Below, one piece after another: positions 35,865 through 46,373 of a stretch of DNA of 64,000 bases. The notes beneath the pieces were generated by a model. It saw only the letters and a program-made list of their open reading frames with translations, ran no database searches and was not told the DNA's origin. The DNA is from Ehretia macrophylla (Eukaryota > Streptophyta > Magnoliopsida > Boraginales > Ehretiaceae): NCBI GenBank assembly GCA_037974665.1, contig CM075765.1:6639501-6703500 (forward strand), written 5' to 3'. Within the stretch, counting starts at the first letter, position 1. Every line of letters starts with the position of its first letter. The translations under genes were made by a program, and so were the position numbers.

Positions 35865-35869
35865 TCGTC

Positions 35870-36420
35870 CTCATCCTCCCAACTTACTTGATTAACAACC
35901 TCTACCACTCTCAACTTGGTCCTAAGATTACTAAAGGTCAACTCGATCATCCTTGTCCCACAATGGATCATAGTGTCAGCTATAGCTAAAAATGTGATAG
36001 CCTAGAAGGACAAGAGTGAAATGTCTAGTAGAAATGCCCATGTACATGTCTAAAACTATGAAATCAACTAGAAAAATAACTCTTCAATTTTGACCATAAC
36101 ATCCTCAACTACCCCCCATAGATCTCTCTCAGACTGGTCAGCAAGCTAAAGGATGATATTGGCGAGGGTAAACTCTCCTAATCTTAAACGCTTATAGATT
36201 GAATATGGAATGAGGTTGACTATGGATCCTAAATTGAGTAAAGTATGATCCGCATGGTTCTTACTAGTGATACATGGAATATTAAATGCTCATGGACCAC
36301 TTTACTTAGGGGTCCCCTTTGTCCAAACACTATTAACATTTTCAGAGAGCGTCACTTTATTTGAATGGAGGAGGATCGCTCTTTCAAATACAAAGCTCTT
36401 TCAGGAATTTTGCATAAGCT
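35870..36420 (-). pseudogene. Athila 2 protease pseudogene
   Basis: The minus strand shows TLLNLGSIVNLIPYSIYKRL (catalytic Asp replaced by Asn), LRLGEFTLANIILQLADQSE and LVLLGYHIF. These match the protease at 15152-15691 of Athila 1 block for block. Stops occur between the blocks. Its C-terminal side is cut at the copia B insertion. Confidence 0.8.
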
Positions 36421-38215
36421 GAAATCTACTAGATGACATCAACCAGCAAATTTATCTTCACCTTTCAAAGGTGGTCAATGACTATCATTTTTCGGATTAA
36501 TGATAGGCTTAGTCATATTTAGGGCGGTAATCTAGCTCAACAATCTACTTCTCGTTCCTTTTGGAAGGGAAGTACTATCACTGGTCTCAGCATTTCTCGC
36601 TCTATATGGTCGATCTCACCCTCAACTACTAATTTCTTTTCTCTCTTTCTCCACTAGTCTCTCCTACATAGCTATCAATTGTGTGCCTACTCTTTAGAGT
36701 AATGAGAGTTTTTGTTTGCTCAAGCATAGAATCATACTAAAAGCAGTTGTATGCCCTCAAGGACTAGTGGTAGGCTGGGTATGCAACTTTACCTTGTCTC
36801 GTCTATTCAATAGTTGGGCAAATTGCCCAATATGGGTATTTAACCCTACTAATAGACTAAGCTGGTGAGTTAATTGTTCTCTAGTTCTGGGCTAAGAATT
36901 GCTGTGTCCAAACAATGGATTTCTCCTGATTATCAAACTTTTGTGCCTGTGCTTGCAAGTGCTGAAGAATGTTAGCAATTTCAGTAGATGGTTAAGTGGA
37001 AGGACAAACAAGAAGGTTATTCTAAACAGACTCAAGTCGAAAAGGGTTCAATGGTAGGAGTCTATAGAACCCGGGTAGGTTTGAAAAGTTAGAGTACTGA
37101 GCTCACTAGGGTCTTTAATACTGACCCTAAGGAGTTGAAGAATCAACATTGTTGTTTTACCACCACAAGAATGCTAGGTTATCTTGCCAACTAGGATTTT
37201 AAATCTTCGAGTAACGGTTGTAGTTGAGAGAGTAACCTCGAGCGGAATAAACTTGTTCTTGAATGAACTAGAGGAATTGAGGAGCCCGAGGATACCCTAA
37301 AGTAGAATAGTGCTCTAAGGAGCAAAAAGCACACATCTCTAGATAAGAAGTAGTAGGTGCAAACTTAGAGTCTGAAGAAAGGAGTAGGTCAAACTTCTTA
37401 TGCAAGGCAGCTACTTGGACACCCAAATCCCCACCCATGCTAACTTTGAATAACACTCACTCAGTCTTAGGTCTTTTCTTTCTATCCATATCAACATCCT
37501 AAAAGAAATCTTTGGAAATGCCTCAAGTTGAGCCATGCCTTAGTTGGGGTCAGATTGTAAAATCCCCCATGCATAGAGAGTTTACCATCGTCTTTTAAGC
37601 TTGGGTCAGGCTTCTATAGAAGTATTAAAGGAGCTTGGGTTTATCAAACCCATGATGGGGGCACTAACGAGGAAACTTACCAAATCTGTCCCAAGTCTCA
37701 TGAAAAGACTCAAGGTCAAATTGAGTGAATGTCATGATATCCTCTTGAAGGGAAAAAATCTGAGCCATGGAGAAAAATCTAAGCAACAAGTCAGTATAGC
37801 AACTACTCCCAAGAAGTGATGAAACCTACCTTAAGATTGTTGAGCCATTACTTGGCAGTATCTTTTAACGAGTATGGGAACAATCATAAGCAAACATTTT
37901 CTTGAGTGACATGGGGAATGTTCATGGAAGAATAAATCTCAAGGAAGTCGTAAACTTGAGCATGTGATTTTTTATTACTCTTCTCGTAGAAGATAAGCAA
38001 GATTGCTAATGTTGTCAACTTAATATAAAGTTGAACATTGTGAAGGTTAGGTACCCAAATAGCAATATTTGAGTGATATGAACTCGAAAGAAAGTATTGC
38101 CAAAGAGGCTCATCTGGATTAGGAATATCGAAAGCATGAGCGGGATTGGAAAATTAGGAATGGGTTGTACATTTGGAACATCAAGAATATGCTAAGATTG
38201 TTGTTGATCCACCAT
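36421..38215 (-). pseudogene. gag: Athila 2 gag pseudogene
   Basis: The likely start is the Met codon at 38213-38215. Capsid blocks include LFPYSLKDTAKQWLNNL near 37850 and GGFYNLTPTKAWLNL near 37560. The knuckle-like EMCAFCSLEHYSTLGYPRAP at about 37280-37340 keeps the first two cysteines. The text matches the Athila 1 gag in order but has many stops and frame changes. Confidence 0.75.
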
Positions 38216-38652
38216 ATCTCCAAAGAAAGCACGATTGACTCGAAGCTAACGAGGAATAAGTTGGGGTTCAGAGTCAAAAAAGGTCAAAGGTTGGCTTAAT
38301 GAATGGCACCCATGCATACAATGAATCAACTGAGAAAGAGAAAACAAAAGAAAGAAAAAGTAGCCAACTACCTACCGTAATCCTAAATATAAAAACAAAA
38401 ACTACATGAAATAACTATGAATTGAAAGCCCTAAAATAAAACCATAAAATCTAAATCTAACAAGAATAATAAACTAAGTAAATTATCCATTGAAACAAGT
38501 AAATTTAGAATGATCAACTAAAAGTATATGAATCAAGAAGATAGAAACTAAAAAGTTAAAGAGACAAAACTACAAAATTTAACTAATAATAAAAGCTACA
38601 GTCATGAAGATAAACTATGAAACACAAAAACACACAATTAACTACTATGCCT

Positions 38653-38669
38653 CCCTAGTAGTGGCGCCA
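38653..38669 (-). other. Athila 2 primer binding site (Asp-type)
   Basis: TGGCGCCACTACTAGGG on the minus strand matches the first seven bases of the aspartate-tRNA site used by Athila elements and diverges after that. It lies six bases inside the LTR end at 38676. Confidence 0.85.
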
Positions 38670-38675
38670 AAAATT

Positions 38676-40025
38676 TGATGTGAATACGAGGTATAACTAA
38701 AAATGTATCAAAATGCAACTACCTATTTCAAGCTTAATACTTGCAAGTGCACGAGATTAGGTGAAATGTGTGTGTGCTACTAGAAAGGTCGATCTCCACA
38801 AGGAGGCTCCTAAGTAATCTAGTTATGTGTTCGTGTGAAAAATGGCTTAGAATCATGAAAATAGAAGAAAACCAAATGATTGATTAATTGTTGGATTGAA
38901 GGGACTCTAATCTAAACTAAAATTACACTAAGTGAACTAAAAAGCTAATTAATCTAATCTAAAATGAGATGAGGTTATCAACTCAAGGATTGGATTTATG
39001 AGGAGTTGGGTTAGGTTTAGATTCTCATACTATCCATGTAACACTATATTTAAGCCTAGATTCCTGTAGTCAAATTACTTTGACCAAGCTACAAGCCCGC
39101 TTGTTTGAGTTTACCTAATTAACCTAAGTCAATCAAATCTGGATCTAGGTGTAATTCCGTCCATCTAGTCACCCTAAAGGTCAAAGTGCGAGTTTGTCCA
39201 AACAATCCTAGTCTTGGTTGATTAGGTTGGTATATGAATCATGATACAACCTATGATCATGTAGAATAAAGTCCGGTTCATGTGAATATTCTGTTCATGT
39301 GAATATTCTAATGTTCAAACGATGCCAAACATGCTACAAGTATATTTAAGACTCAAAACTGAAGTAATGATTAATAAAACACGAAATCCATTTGGATTTG
39401 AAGGCTAGGTAAGTAGATTAAACATGTATAAACTCTAAACAAGTATTTTTAAAGTAAATACATGTAAATCATAACACAATATAAGTAAATCCAAGTAGAT
39501 CTAGAACAATCATCAAGAATAAACATAACAAATACCCAATCAATAGCTCAAATATAAATCATACACAAAGTATGAGAAATATGCCCCTAACCACTATGAA
39601 ATCTAGTTCATACTCGAAATAGAACTAAAATTATGGAAAAGATCAAAGAAAAGCTCCCCCATGAAGATAGCTTTGTTGAATGCTTGCAAACTCCTTCAAT
39701 CCTTGCTCCTAAATACTCACCAACTTTGGATTTGATAATGGATTGAGGTGGGTTTGATGATTTTTATGTTTATTGGTGTGGGTAAATGGTTTTGAGATAG
39801 TATGTTTGTATTTGAGTGGTGTAGAATGTGTGCGTGGGTGACAATTTTCTCAAAACTGGCTAAAACTCATATTATAAAGGGCTCCAGGTCAGTGTAGTAC
39901 ACATCTGATAAAAAGTTGTTGGACGTCAAGCACCAAGGTGATGAATAAACTGTTCATGCCATCAGTGGGGCCTTCTGGCGGGGACAGTAAACTCTTCGTT
40001 GGCCACTGTCTTGACTGGATGAGTC
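38676..40025 (-). repeat. Athila 2 5' LTR, part 1
   Basis: On the minus strand it ends CACATCA next to the primer site. It is broken by copia D after the target word GAGTC (40021-40025) and resumes at 45114. Near 39740-39840 it has GT-rich, purine/pyrimidine-biased text of the kind often found near an LTR promoter; I cannot place a TATA box with confidence. Confidence 0.8.
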
Positions 40026-40226
40026 TAATAGCGATAAACCTGATTGTAACAATACAACGACTTAAGAGACTTGGCTTATCTTATCTTGTTTTCAAACTTT
40101 TGTATTTGCATGATAGTTAGGGGTTTAAGTGTATCATGACTTCTCCAAAACTTGTATTTATATTGAGTGTACAATGATAACAAAGACAGCAGCTTAAAAT
40201 TATCTTTCCATTGTCCAGTTCGTTTA
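40026..40226 (+). repeat. Copia D 5' LTR
   Basis: 201 bp. It is defined by the match to 44908-45108 and by the flanking duplication GAGTC. Differences from the 3' LTR fall near positions 7, 15, 44, 46 and 98 of the LTR. Confidence 0.95.
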
Positions 40227-40240
40227 TGGTATCAAAGCCA
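40227..40240 (+). other. Copia D primer binding site
   Basis: TGGTATCAAAGCCA directly follows the LTR and fits an initiator-methionine tRNA site. Confidence 0.9.
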
Positions 40241-40296
40241 CAAATGCTTTAGCAACCAATCGATCCGCTATCTTTTTTTTCCCACCTTCCCACACT

Positions 40297-41298
40297 ATGT
40301 CGACCAGTTCCACCACCGCTGCTACCACTTCACAAACAGCTTATGTTCTTCCCACCGTTGCAGCTACTTCACTACCAAACCCTATCCTTCTTGGTGGAAA
40401 CACTTCAATGTCCACCATTGTCGCGATTAATGTGGCAGCTCAGTTACCGCTCAAGCTTACTGGCAATAACTTTCCTACATAGAGAACTCAACTCCACACT
40501 TTGCTCTATGGATACGACTTGATGGGATTCATTGACGGGGCGTATCCTTGTCCTGCGCCTACTATTACCACGGATCGCGTCTCTTCACCAAACTCGGAAT
40601 ACAAATTATGGATGCGTCAAGATAATCTATTGAGACATGTTATTCTAGCCTCTATTGATGCCAGCATTGCACCACTAGTGACCATGACCAGTACCGCCAA
40701 GGATGCCTGGGACAAATTGAACAACTCGTACGCAAATGCTTCAAAATCGCGTATCTATGGGCTGCGGACCAAACTTCTACACATGCACAAAGGCCAACAG
40801 TCCATTATTGAATACCTTCATTTGCTAAAAAATGTGGCTAACGAATTAGCTCTTGCCGGGTCTCCAGTTATTAATGATGAATTAGTCATGATTGTTCTCT
40901 CGGGTTTGGGGGACGACTACAAGGAGCTAAGTGTCGCAATTCGAGCACGCGACACTAACATCTCCTTTGAAGATTTGTTTGATAAGCTGCTAGATCACGA
41001 ATGCTTCTTGAAACGAGAAGATCAATGCAAAGACACCACACTTGTCACTGCACAACTCTCTCAAAAAATGAACACCAAAAGGAAAGGAAACAATGGCAAT
41101 AATAAAAAGGGTCAATCCTCTACTTCCAACAATAATGCTGCTCGTTTTAATCACCAACGTCATAATGGTGGTGTCTCACAGTTTCCTACTGGTTCGTGAT
41201 CTTCAAATGGCAACTGGCACAATAGGTCCTCAAATCAACAGTATTGCATACAATGTCAATTGTGCGATAAATTTGGGCATGTGGCAAAATTTTGCTGA
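40297..41298 (+). pseudogene. gag: Copia D gag pseudogene
   Basis: From the ATG at 40297 one frame carries a full copia gag: PLKLTGNNF, YKLWMRQDNLLRHVILASID, AKDAWDKLNNSYANASKSRI, KGQQSIIEYLHLLKNVANEL and VLSGLGDDYKELS, an asparagine- and lysine-rich tract, and an intact CX2CX4HX4C knuckle CQLCDKFGHVAKFC at 41254-41295. In-frame stops fall at 40480 (at the usual Trp after NNFPT), 41197 and 41296. The stretch 40501-41199 is open for 232 codons. Gag would build the cytoplasmic particle. Confidence 0.92.
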
Positions 41299-42173
41299 TC
41301 CTGGCAACCTTCGTTTTTTTATCCTCAGGCCAATTTTGTCAACAAAGGATCTCTGCAATACTCCAATAATTGGGTGGTTGATTCGGGTGCCTCTGATCAT
41401 ATTGCTTCGGACTTTCAGAATATAAATATTCAATATGAGTATAATGGTCAGGATGGAATTCTTATTGGGGATGGTTCTGATGTCCCCATTTCTCATATTG
41501 GTAACACTACCTTGGTTACTTCTCGCAATACATTTCAATTGAATAATGTTCTTTGCGCTCCTACTATTCAAAAAAACTTAATCTTTGTTTCTCAATTTTG
41601 CAAATAGAACCTAACCTCTATTGAATTTTTTCCCGACTTTTTTCTTGTGAAGGATCTGAACACGGGAGCTCCTCTTGTCCAAGGCCAGAGTAAAGGGAAC
41701 CTATACGAGTGGCCGGCTTCGCAAGTCACACTCCAAGCTCTATCAGCCATGCGTGTATCTCGGGAGCAACGGCATCAGTGACTCGGTCACCCCAATCATC
41801 GTACCCTTAGTCGAATCATTTTTAATAACTCCATGTTTCTAGTTCTAGTTTTCGTGTTTGTAATGCATGTTCCTGCAATAAAAGTTGTTAATTGTCTTTC
41901 GGTTCATCTATTATTGTCACTACTAAACCATTGGAAATAATATACTCTGATGTTTGGGGACCAGCTCCGGTTATGTCCATTGATGGCTTCAAATATTATA
42001 TATTTTTTGTTGATTTTCATACTCGATATGTATGGCATTACCCACTAAAACGAAAATCCGACACGACACAAGTTTTTCAAGACTTCAAGTCTCTCATTGA
42101 AAACTTTTTTCAAACATCTATTATTTCTCTTTACACCGATGGTAGTGGGGAATATGAGGGGCTAAATACTTTT
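41299..42173 (+). pseudogene. Copia D protease and integrase N-terminal half (pseudogene)
   Basis: The protease active site is VVDSGASDHIASD near 41374-41410, in the gag frame. Stops follow at 41605 and at 41779 (inside the pre-integrase HQxLGHP motif). A frameshift precedes 41892. The integrase core then reads IIYSDVWGPAPVMSIDGFKY with the first Asp, and SLYTDGSGEYEGLNTFLKCH with the second, open in 41892-42194. Confidence 0.9.
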
Positions 42174-42825
42174 CTAAAATGCCATGGTATTTAACACCTG
42201 GTGACCCCGCCTCACACACCATAACACATGGGTATCGCAGAACGTCGCCATCGATAGATTGTTGAGGCTGCACGCACTCTTTTATCATTTGTCTCACTAC
42301 CTTCGAATTTTTGGTCTATGACGTGTCAAACTGCTTTTTTTTTAATGAATAGACTACCTTGTCCAGGTCAAGAAAATAAGTGTCCTTTTCAATTGCTCTT
42401 TAACACTAAGCCCAATTACATAGTACTACAGGTCTTTGGATGCTTATGTTATCCTTGGCTTCGTCCGTATGCTCCAAACAAATTGTCGCCTCGACACGTC
42501 TAAAATGCCATAGTATTCAACACCTGGTCACCCTGCCTCACACACCACAACATATGGGTATCGCAGAATGTCGCCATCGACAGATTGTTGAGGCTGCACG
42601 CACTCTTTTATCATTTGCCTCACTACCTTCGAATTTTTGGTCTATGGCGTGTCAAACTGCTATTTTTTTAATGAATAGACTACCTTGTCCAGGTCAAGAA
42701 AATAAGTGTCCTTTTCAATTGCTCTTTAACACTAAGCCCAATTACACAGTACTACGGGTCTTTGGATGCTTATGTTATCCTTGGCTTCGTTCATATGCTC
42801 CAAACAAATTGTCGCCTCGGTCACG
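42174..42825 (+). repeat. 326-bp tandem duplication inside copia D integrase
   Basis: Unit 1 (42174-42499) and unit 2 (42500-42825) both cover the integrase from the LKCH block through HMGIAE (the catalytic Glu) and FNTKPN to APNKLSPR. I count about 15 substitutions in roughly 318 aligned bases. The length is not a multiple of three, so the frame changes from one unit to the next. Unit 1 has extra stops. The word CACGTC lies at the junction. Confidence 0.93.
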
Positions 42826-43324
42826 TCCTTGCATCTTTGTTGGATATTCCCCCACTCATCATGCCTATAAATGTTTTGATCCTATTTCGAATCGTGTTTT
42901 CATTTCACGCCATGTAAAATTTGTTGAAAATATTTTTCCTACACAGTCGAATAACTTGCAGTTTTTGTGTAACCCAGTTATATATGAAACTCAATGGCTT
43001 GATCCTAATCATTCTTGCACGACTTCTTTGTCATTTGTTGTTGATCCCTCACCTATGGTTTCTCATGATATCCCTGCCCCATACTTTGCTTCTGCCCCAC
43101 AAATGCCACTTGTGTCACCTGATGCTTCTTGTCAAATTCAAGACAATGCACAAACTGTTCTAAGGCCTGTAGGTCCCTCTACTTTGCCCTTGTCAAGTGT
43201 GCCTCCCATGCCAGATTTTGCACAAGTAAGTTCCTATTTTAATTCCTCATTGTCAAACACATCTATTTCACATCATCATATGACTACAAGGTCCAAAGCT
43301 GGTATTGCTAAAGCCATTAATTAA
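42440..43324 (+). pseudogene. Copia D integrase C-terminal half (open, 294 codons)
   Basis: It starts inside duplication unit 1 in a shadow frame and becomes the true frame at 42500. HMGIAECRHRQIVEAARTLL holds the catalytic Glu. VFGCLCYPWLRSYAPNKLSP, PCIFVGYSPTHHAYKCFD and VFISRHVKFVENIFP are the usual copia blocks after the core. A serine- and proline-rich linker leads to HHMTTRSKAGIAK, a block that commonly precedes RT. A TAA at 43322 ends it, 24 bases before the RT open frame, which is in the same frame. Confidence 0.9.
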
Positions 43325-43348
43325 CTTTGCTTAATTGCTGCTTGTGAC

Positions 43349-44860
43349 TTGCAAAGTCTCAAGGAACCTATTTCGTATACCCAAGCCAGTAAATTGTCTC
43401 AATGGCGTAAGGCTATGAGTGAGGAATTTGATGTGTTAATTCACAATGGAACTTGGGAATTGGTTCCGTCTTCAATATCCCAAAACATAGTCGGGTGCAA
43501 ATGGGTGTACCGCATTAAAAGAAAAGCTAATGGTACTATTGATCGGTTCAAGGCTCGTTTAGTTGCCAAAGGTTTTCACCAACGTCCTGGTATCGATTTT
43601 AATGCCACTTTCAGTCCTGTTGTCAAACCAACCACAATACAAGTTATTTTATCTATTGCTGTGCATTTTGGTTGGGGTATTTGTCAACTAGACATTAACA
43701 ATGCTTTCCTGGAAGGAACTCTTGAGGACGAGGTTTATATGAGCCAGCCGCCTGGCTTTATTGATCCACAATTTCCTACTCATGTGTGCGGGTTAAAAAA
43801 GGCTATCTATGATCTTCGTCAAGTACCCCGGGCATGGTATACTAAACTCAAAAATTTTATGCTAACTCTTGGTTTTAGTAACTCCAAGAGTGACTCATCA
43901 CTATTCTACTTTCAAAAAAAGAGTGTCACGGTATTTTTCTTAGTGTATGTCGATGACATACTCATTACGGGCAGCCATAGTCATTCTGTTGCATACATTA
44001 TTCATGCTCTAGCTGGTCATTTTTCCCTCAAAGATCTGGGCCGTTTGGAGTTCTTTTTAGGTGTTGAAGTAAGGCAATTGCAAGGGGGTCTTTTTCTTTC
44101 CCAATCAAAATACATAAATGATCTTCTTGCCAAGCATAAGATGCACAATGCAAAGGGTGTCAATACACCTCTCTCAACTTCCATGGTATTATCTTTAAAT
44201 GATGGGTCTGCTGCTACAGATGCAACAAACTATAGAAGTGTTATTGGGGCACTTCAATATCTTTCGTTTACAAGGCCAGATATTGCATTTGCAGTAAATC
44301 GTCTTTCTCAATTCATGCACAAGCCTACTACTGAACATTGGACTGCTGCGAAATGGGTTATGCGCTATCTCAAGCAGACTATTAATCATGGCTTATTCCT
44401 ACGCAAATCTTCTACACTAAACTTGTCTACATTTTCGGATGCTGATTGGGCTGGAAATATTGATGATAGGAGTTCTACTACTACTTATGTGGTGTTCCTT
44501 GGTGCCAACCCCATTAGGTGGTCCTCCAGAAAACAACGTACGGTTGCTCATTCTTCTACTGAGGCAGAATATCGGGCTGTTGCTACTACTACTGCAGAGG
44601 TTAATTGGTTACAAAATCTTCTTTGTGAAATTTGTCTTTCTCTACTGGATGTACCTACCATTTATTGTGACAATGTTGGCGCCACCTATTTATGTGCCAA
44701 TCTTGTATTTCACTCTCGCATGAAGCACATTGCTATAGACTTTCATTTTGTCCGGGACCAAGTGACCAATAAATCTCTCAAAATTTCACATGTACACTCA
44801 GCTGATCAAGTTGCTGACTCGCTCACCAAACTGCTGCCACGCCAGCAATTCCAACGCTAG
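43349..44860 (+). CDS. Copia D reverse transcriptase / RNase H (open, 503 codons)
   Basis: This is the one long intact catalytic frame in the window. RT motifs: WKWVYRIKRKANG-like block at residues 50-62, ARLVAKGFHQRPGIDFNATF at 69-88, QLDINNAFLEG with Asp115, VYMSQPPGF, and YVDD at 200-203. RNase H follows: SDADWAG with Asp364, SSTEAEYRA with Glu405, YCDNVGA with Asp441, and ADQVADSLTKLLPR. The frame belongs to a Gag-Pol polyprotein, so the Met at 43349 is not a real start. The TAA at 43322 and the upstream damage make expression as part of Pol unlikely. It would copy element RNA into cDNA within the particle. Confidence 0.93.
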   Translation: MQSLKEPISYTQASKLSQWRKAMSEEFDVLIHNGTWELVPSSISQNIVGCKWVYRIKRKANGTIDRFKARLVAKGFHQRPGIDFNATFSPVVKPTTIQVILSIAVHFGWGICQLDINNAFLEGTLEDEVYMSQPPGFIDPQFPTHVCGLKKAIYDLRQVPRAWYTKLKNFMLTLGFSNSKSDSSLFYFQKKSVTVFFLVYVDDILITGSHSHSVAYIIHALAGHFSLKDLGRLEFFLGVEVRQLQGGLFLSQSKYINDLLAKHKMHNAKGVNTPLSTSMVLSLNDGSAATDATNYRSVIGALQYLSFTRPDIAFAVNRLSQFMHKPTTEHWTAAKWVMRYLKQTINHGLFLRKSSTLNLSTFSDADWAGNIDDRSSTTTYVVFLGANPIRWSSRKQRTVAHSSTEAEYRAVATTTAEVNWLQNLLCEICLSLLDVPTIYCDNVGATYLCANLVFHSRMKHIAIDFHFVRDQVTNKSLKISHVHSADQVADSLTKLLPRQQFQR

Positions 44861-44894
44861 AAACACAAGCTAGCAATCCTTGGTGGATCGTGTA

Positions 44895-44907
44895 GCTTGA
44901 GGGGGCA
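44895..44907 (+). other. Copia D polypurine tract
   Basis: The purine-rich word GCTTGAGGGGGCA immediately precedes the 3' LTR at 44908. It is the expected primer for plus-strand synthesis. Confidence 0.85.
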
Positions 44908-45108
44908 TAATAGAGATAAACTTGATTGTAACAATACAACGACTTAAGAGGCATGGCTTATCTTATCTTGTTTTCAAACTTTTGTATTTGCATGATAGTT
45001 AGGAGTTTAAGTGTATCATGACTTCTCCAAAACTTGTATTTATATTGAGTGTACAATGATAACAAAGACAGCAGCTTAAAATTATCTTTCCATTGTCCAG
45101 TTCGTTTA
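44908..45108 (+). repeat. Copia D 3' LTR
   Basis: 201 bp, matching 40026-40226 with 5 differences. It is followed by the second GAGTC at 45109-45113. Confidence 0.95.
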
Positions 45109-45113
45109 GAGTC

Positions 45114-45424
45114 CACTCGTCCGGTTGCTCATCCTATGGCTCATTTGGTGGCTCCATTTGCTCTCTTTTTGCTCCATTTATTGCTCAACCTTGCACCATG
45201 TATGTTGACTTGCGCTTCAACTCTTTTCTCTTTCTTTTCTTCACTCTTTTGCAACTCGAGTTCGTCCTAAAACACGAAACATAGCAAAAATCAACCATTT
45301 ATGCCAATTAACACGCAACATTTATCTAATCAAGATATGCTTTAAATAAATTATAAATGCACCAAATTGAGCTCTTTTTACACCCAAGACATTCAATTTA
45401 AGTACGTAAAATATAAACACATCA
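45114..45424 (-). repeat. Athila 2 5' LTR, part 2
   Basis: It is the outer end of the LTR broken by copia D. Its minus-strand start is TGATGTGTTTATATTTTACG at 45424, an Athila-like LTR beginning that pairs with the inverted terminal TGATGTG at 38676. Confidence 0.85.
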
Positions 45425-46373
45425 GCTACCAACCGAAGGACAAAGCACTAGAAAACACCACATGAAGTTGGAGGATGAAGCTTTCAATGGGAGGCAACAA
45501 AGTCAAAACCCTAGGGTAATGGTTTCAGGAGGAAGAGAGAGAGAAAAAATGCAAGGAGGGTTTATGCGACATGATGCTCAATTATTGCCAAGTGTTGTTC
45601 TGTTTATTTTCTTTTGACGAGATTAGAGATTATAAACTTGTTAAATATGTTACAAAATAGTAGAGGATAATTTGATGATTGCCTTAATCAAGCTAACTTA
45701 TTTATAATCGTTTAAAAAAAAAAAACTACTTGACAAACAAAGCTTTAGAACGAACTTCTTTTGCTCGGTTTAGAAAGAAGCTCAAACACTTGCAAAGTAT
45801 TTTGACCAGGCTTTAGCTTCAGTTGTACTCAAAATAGCTTATAGGATCATTTTGAGCAAGCTTCCTTCGGGTTGGCAACGGTAGGTTACATATTATAGAT
45901 TAGTAACATGCCACACCTTGTAATAAAAAGTAGTAAGGGTTTCATATTTTGTATATAGAGTTAAAAAAATAATAAAAAAAACTGAAATGAAATGAAGATT
46001 AAAGTTTTGCAACGGACTAAATCTTAAAGTGAAAGAAAAAAAGAAGATTATAAATTATTCGAATGTTAGTGGACATATAAAATATATAGATAACAAAATT
46101 GAAGATTTTTTATTTAGCTTTAGTTAAATGTTTCTATTCCGGATGGCAATCAATGCGTGAACAGGGTCTCTATTTTAAAAAAAAAAAAATTGAACCTGCT
46201 TGAAACCCTAATAAATTTTTCTTATTGGGTACCTTGACAATGTTGGAGATTATATATTCTAACTTGAGAATATATAATAATGCCATTTAGCTTGTTAATT
46301 TTACATTGCATGATGAAGAAAACACTATAACTGCTCTGCAACAAAATTTTGGGAACAAATTAGTATTCCATTT
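45425..46373. other. Unassigned AT-rich DNA
   Basis: Nearly 1 kb without a coding frame, LTR or clear repeat. Several A and T homopolymers lie near 45713 and 46180. I see nothing functional in it. Confidence 0.5.

Larger units (their letters stand above)
40026..45108 (+). mobile_element. Copia D: young Ty1/copia element with TA...TA LTR ends
   Basis: The element is 5083 bp with two 201-bp LTRs that differ at 5 positions. GAGTC is duplicated at 40021-40025 and 45109-45113. The LTRs begin TAATAG and end GTTTA, so the termini are TA...TA rather than TG...CA. Primer site, gag, protease, integrase, RT/RNase H and polypurine tract follow in copia order. Short LTRs and the RT sequence suggest the Ale/Retrofit lineage (inference). 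Gag to integrase is full of stops and holds a 326-bp duplication, while RT/RNase H is open. Confidence 0.96.
27327..45424 (-). mobile_element. Athila 2: Athila-type gypsy element split by copia B and copia D
   Basis: The parts on the minus strand are: 5' LTR (45114-45424 and 38676-40025), Asp-type primer site (38653-38669), gag and protease (35870-38215), and a pol piece (27327-27881). It ends at the copia C LTR, so most of RT, RNase H, integrase and the 3' LTR are missing. Removing copia B brings the two pol pieces together in the same order as in Athila 1. Removing copia D restores a 1654-bp LTR that starts TGATGTG and ends CACATCA. Confidence 0.85.
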
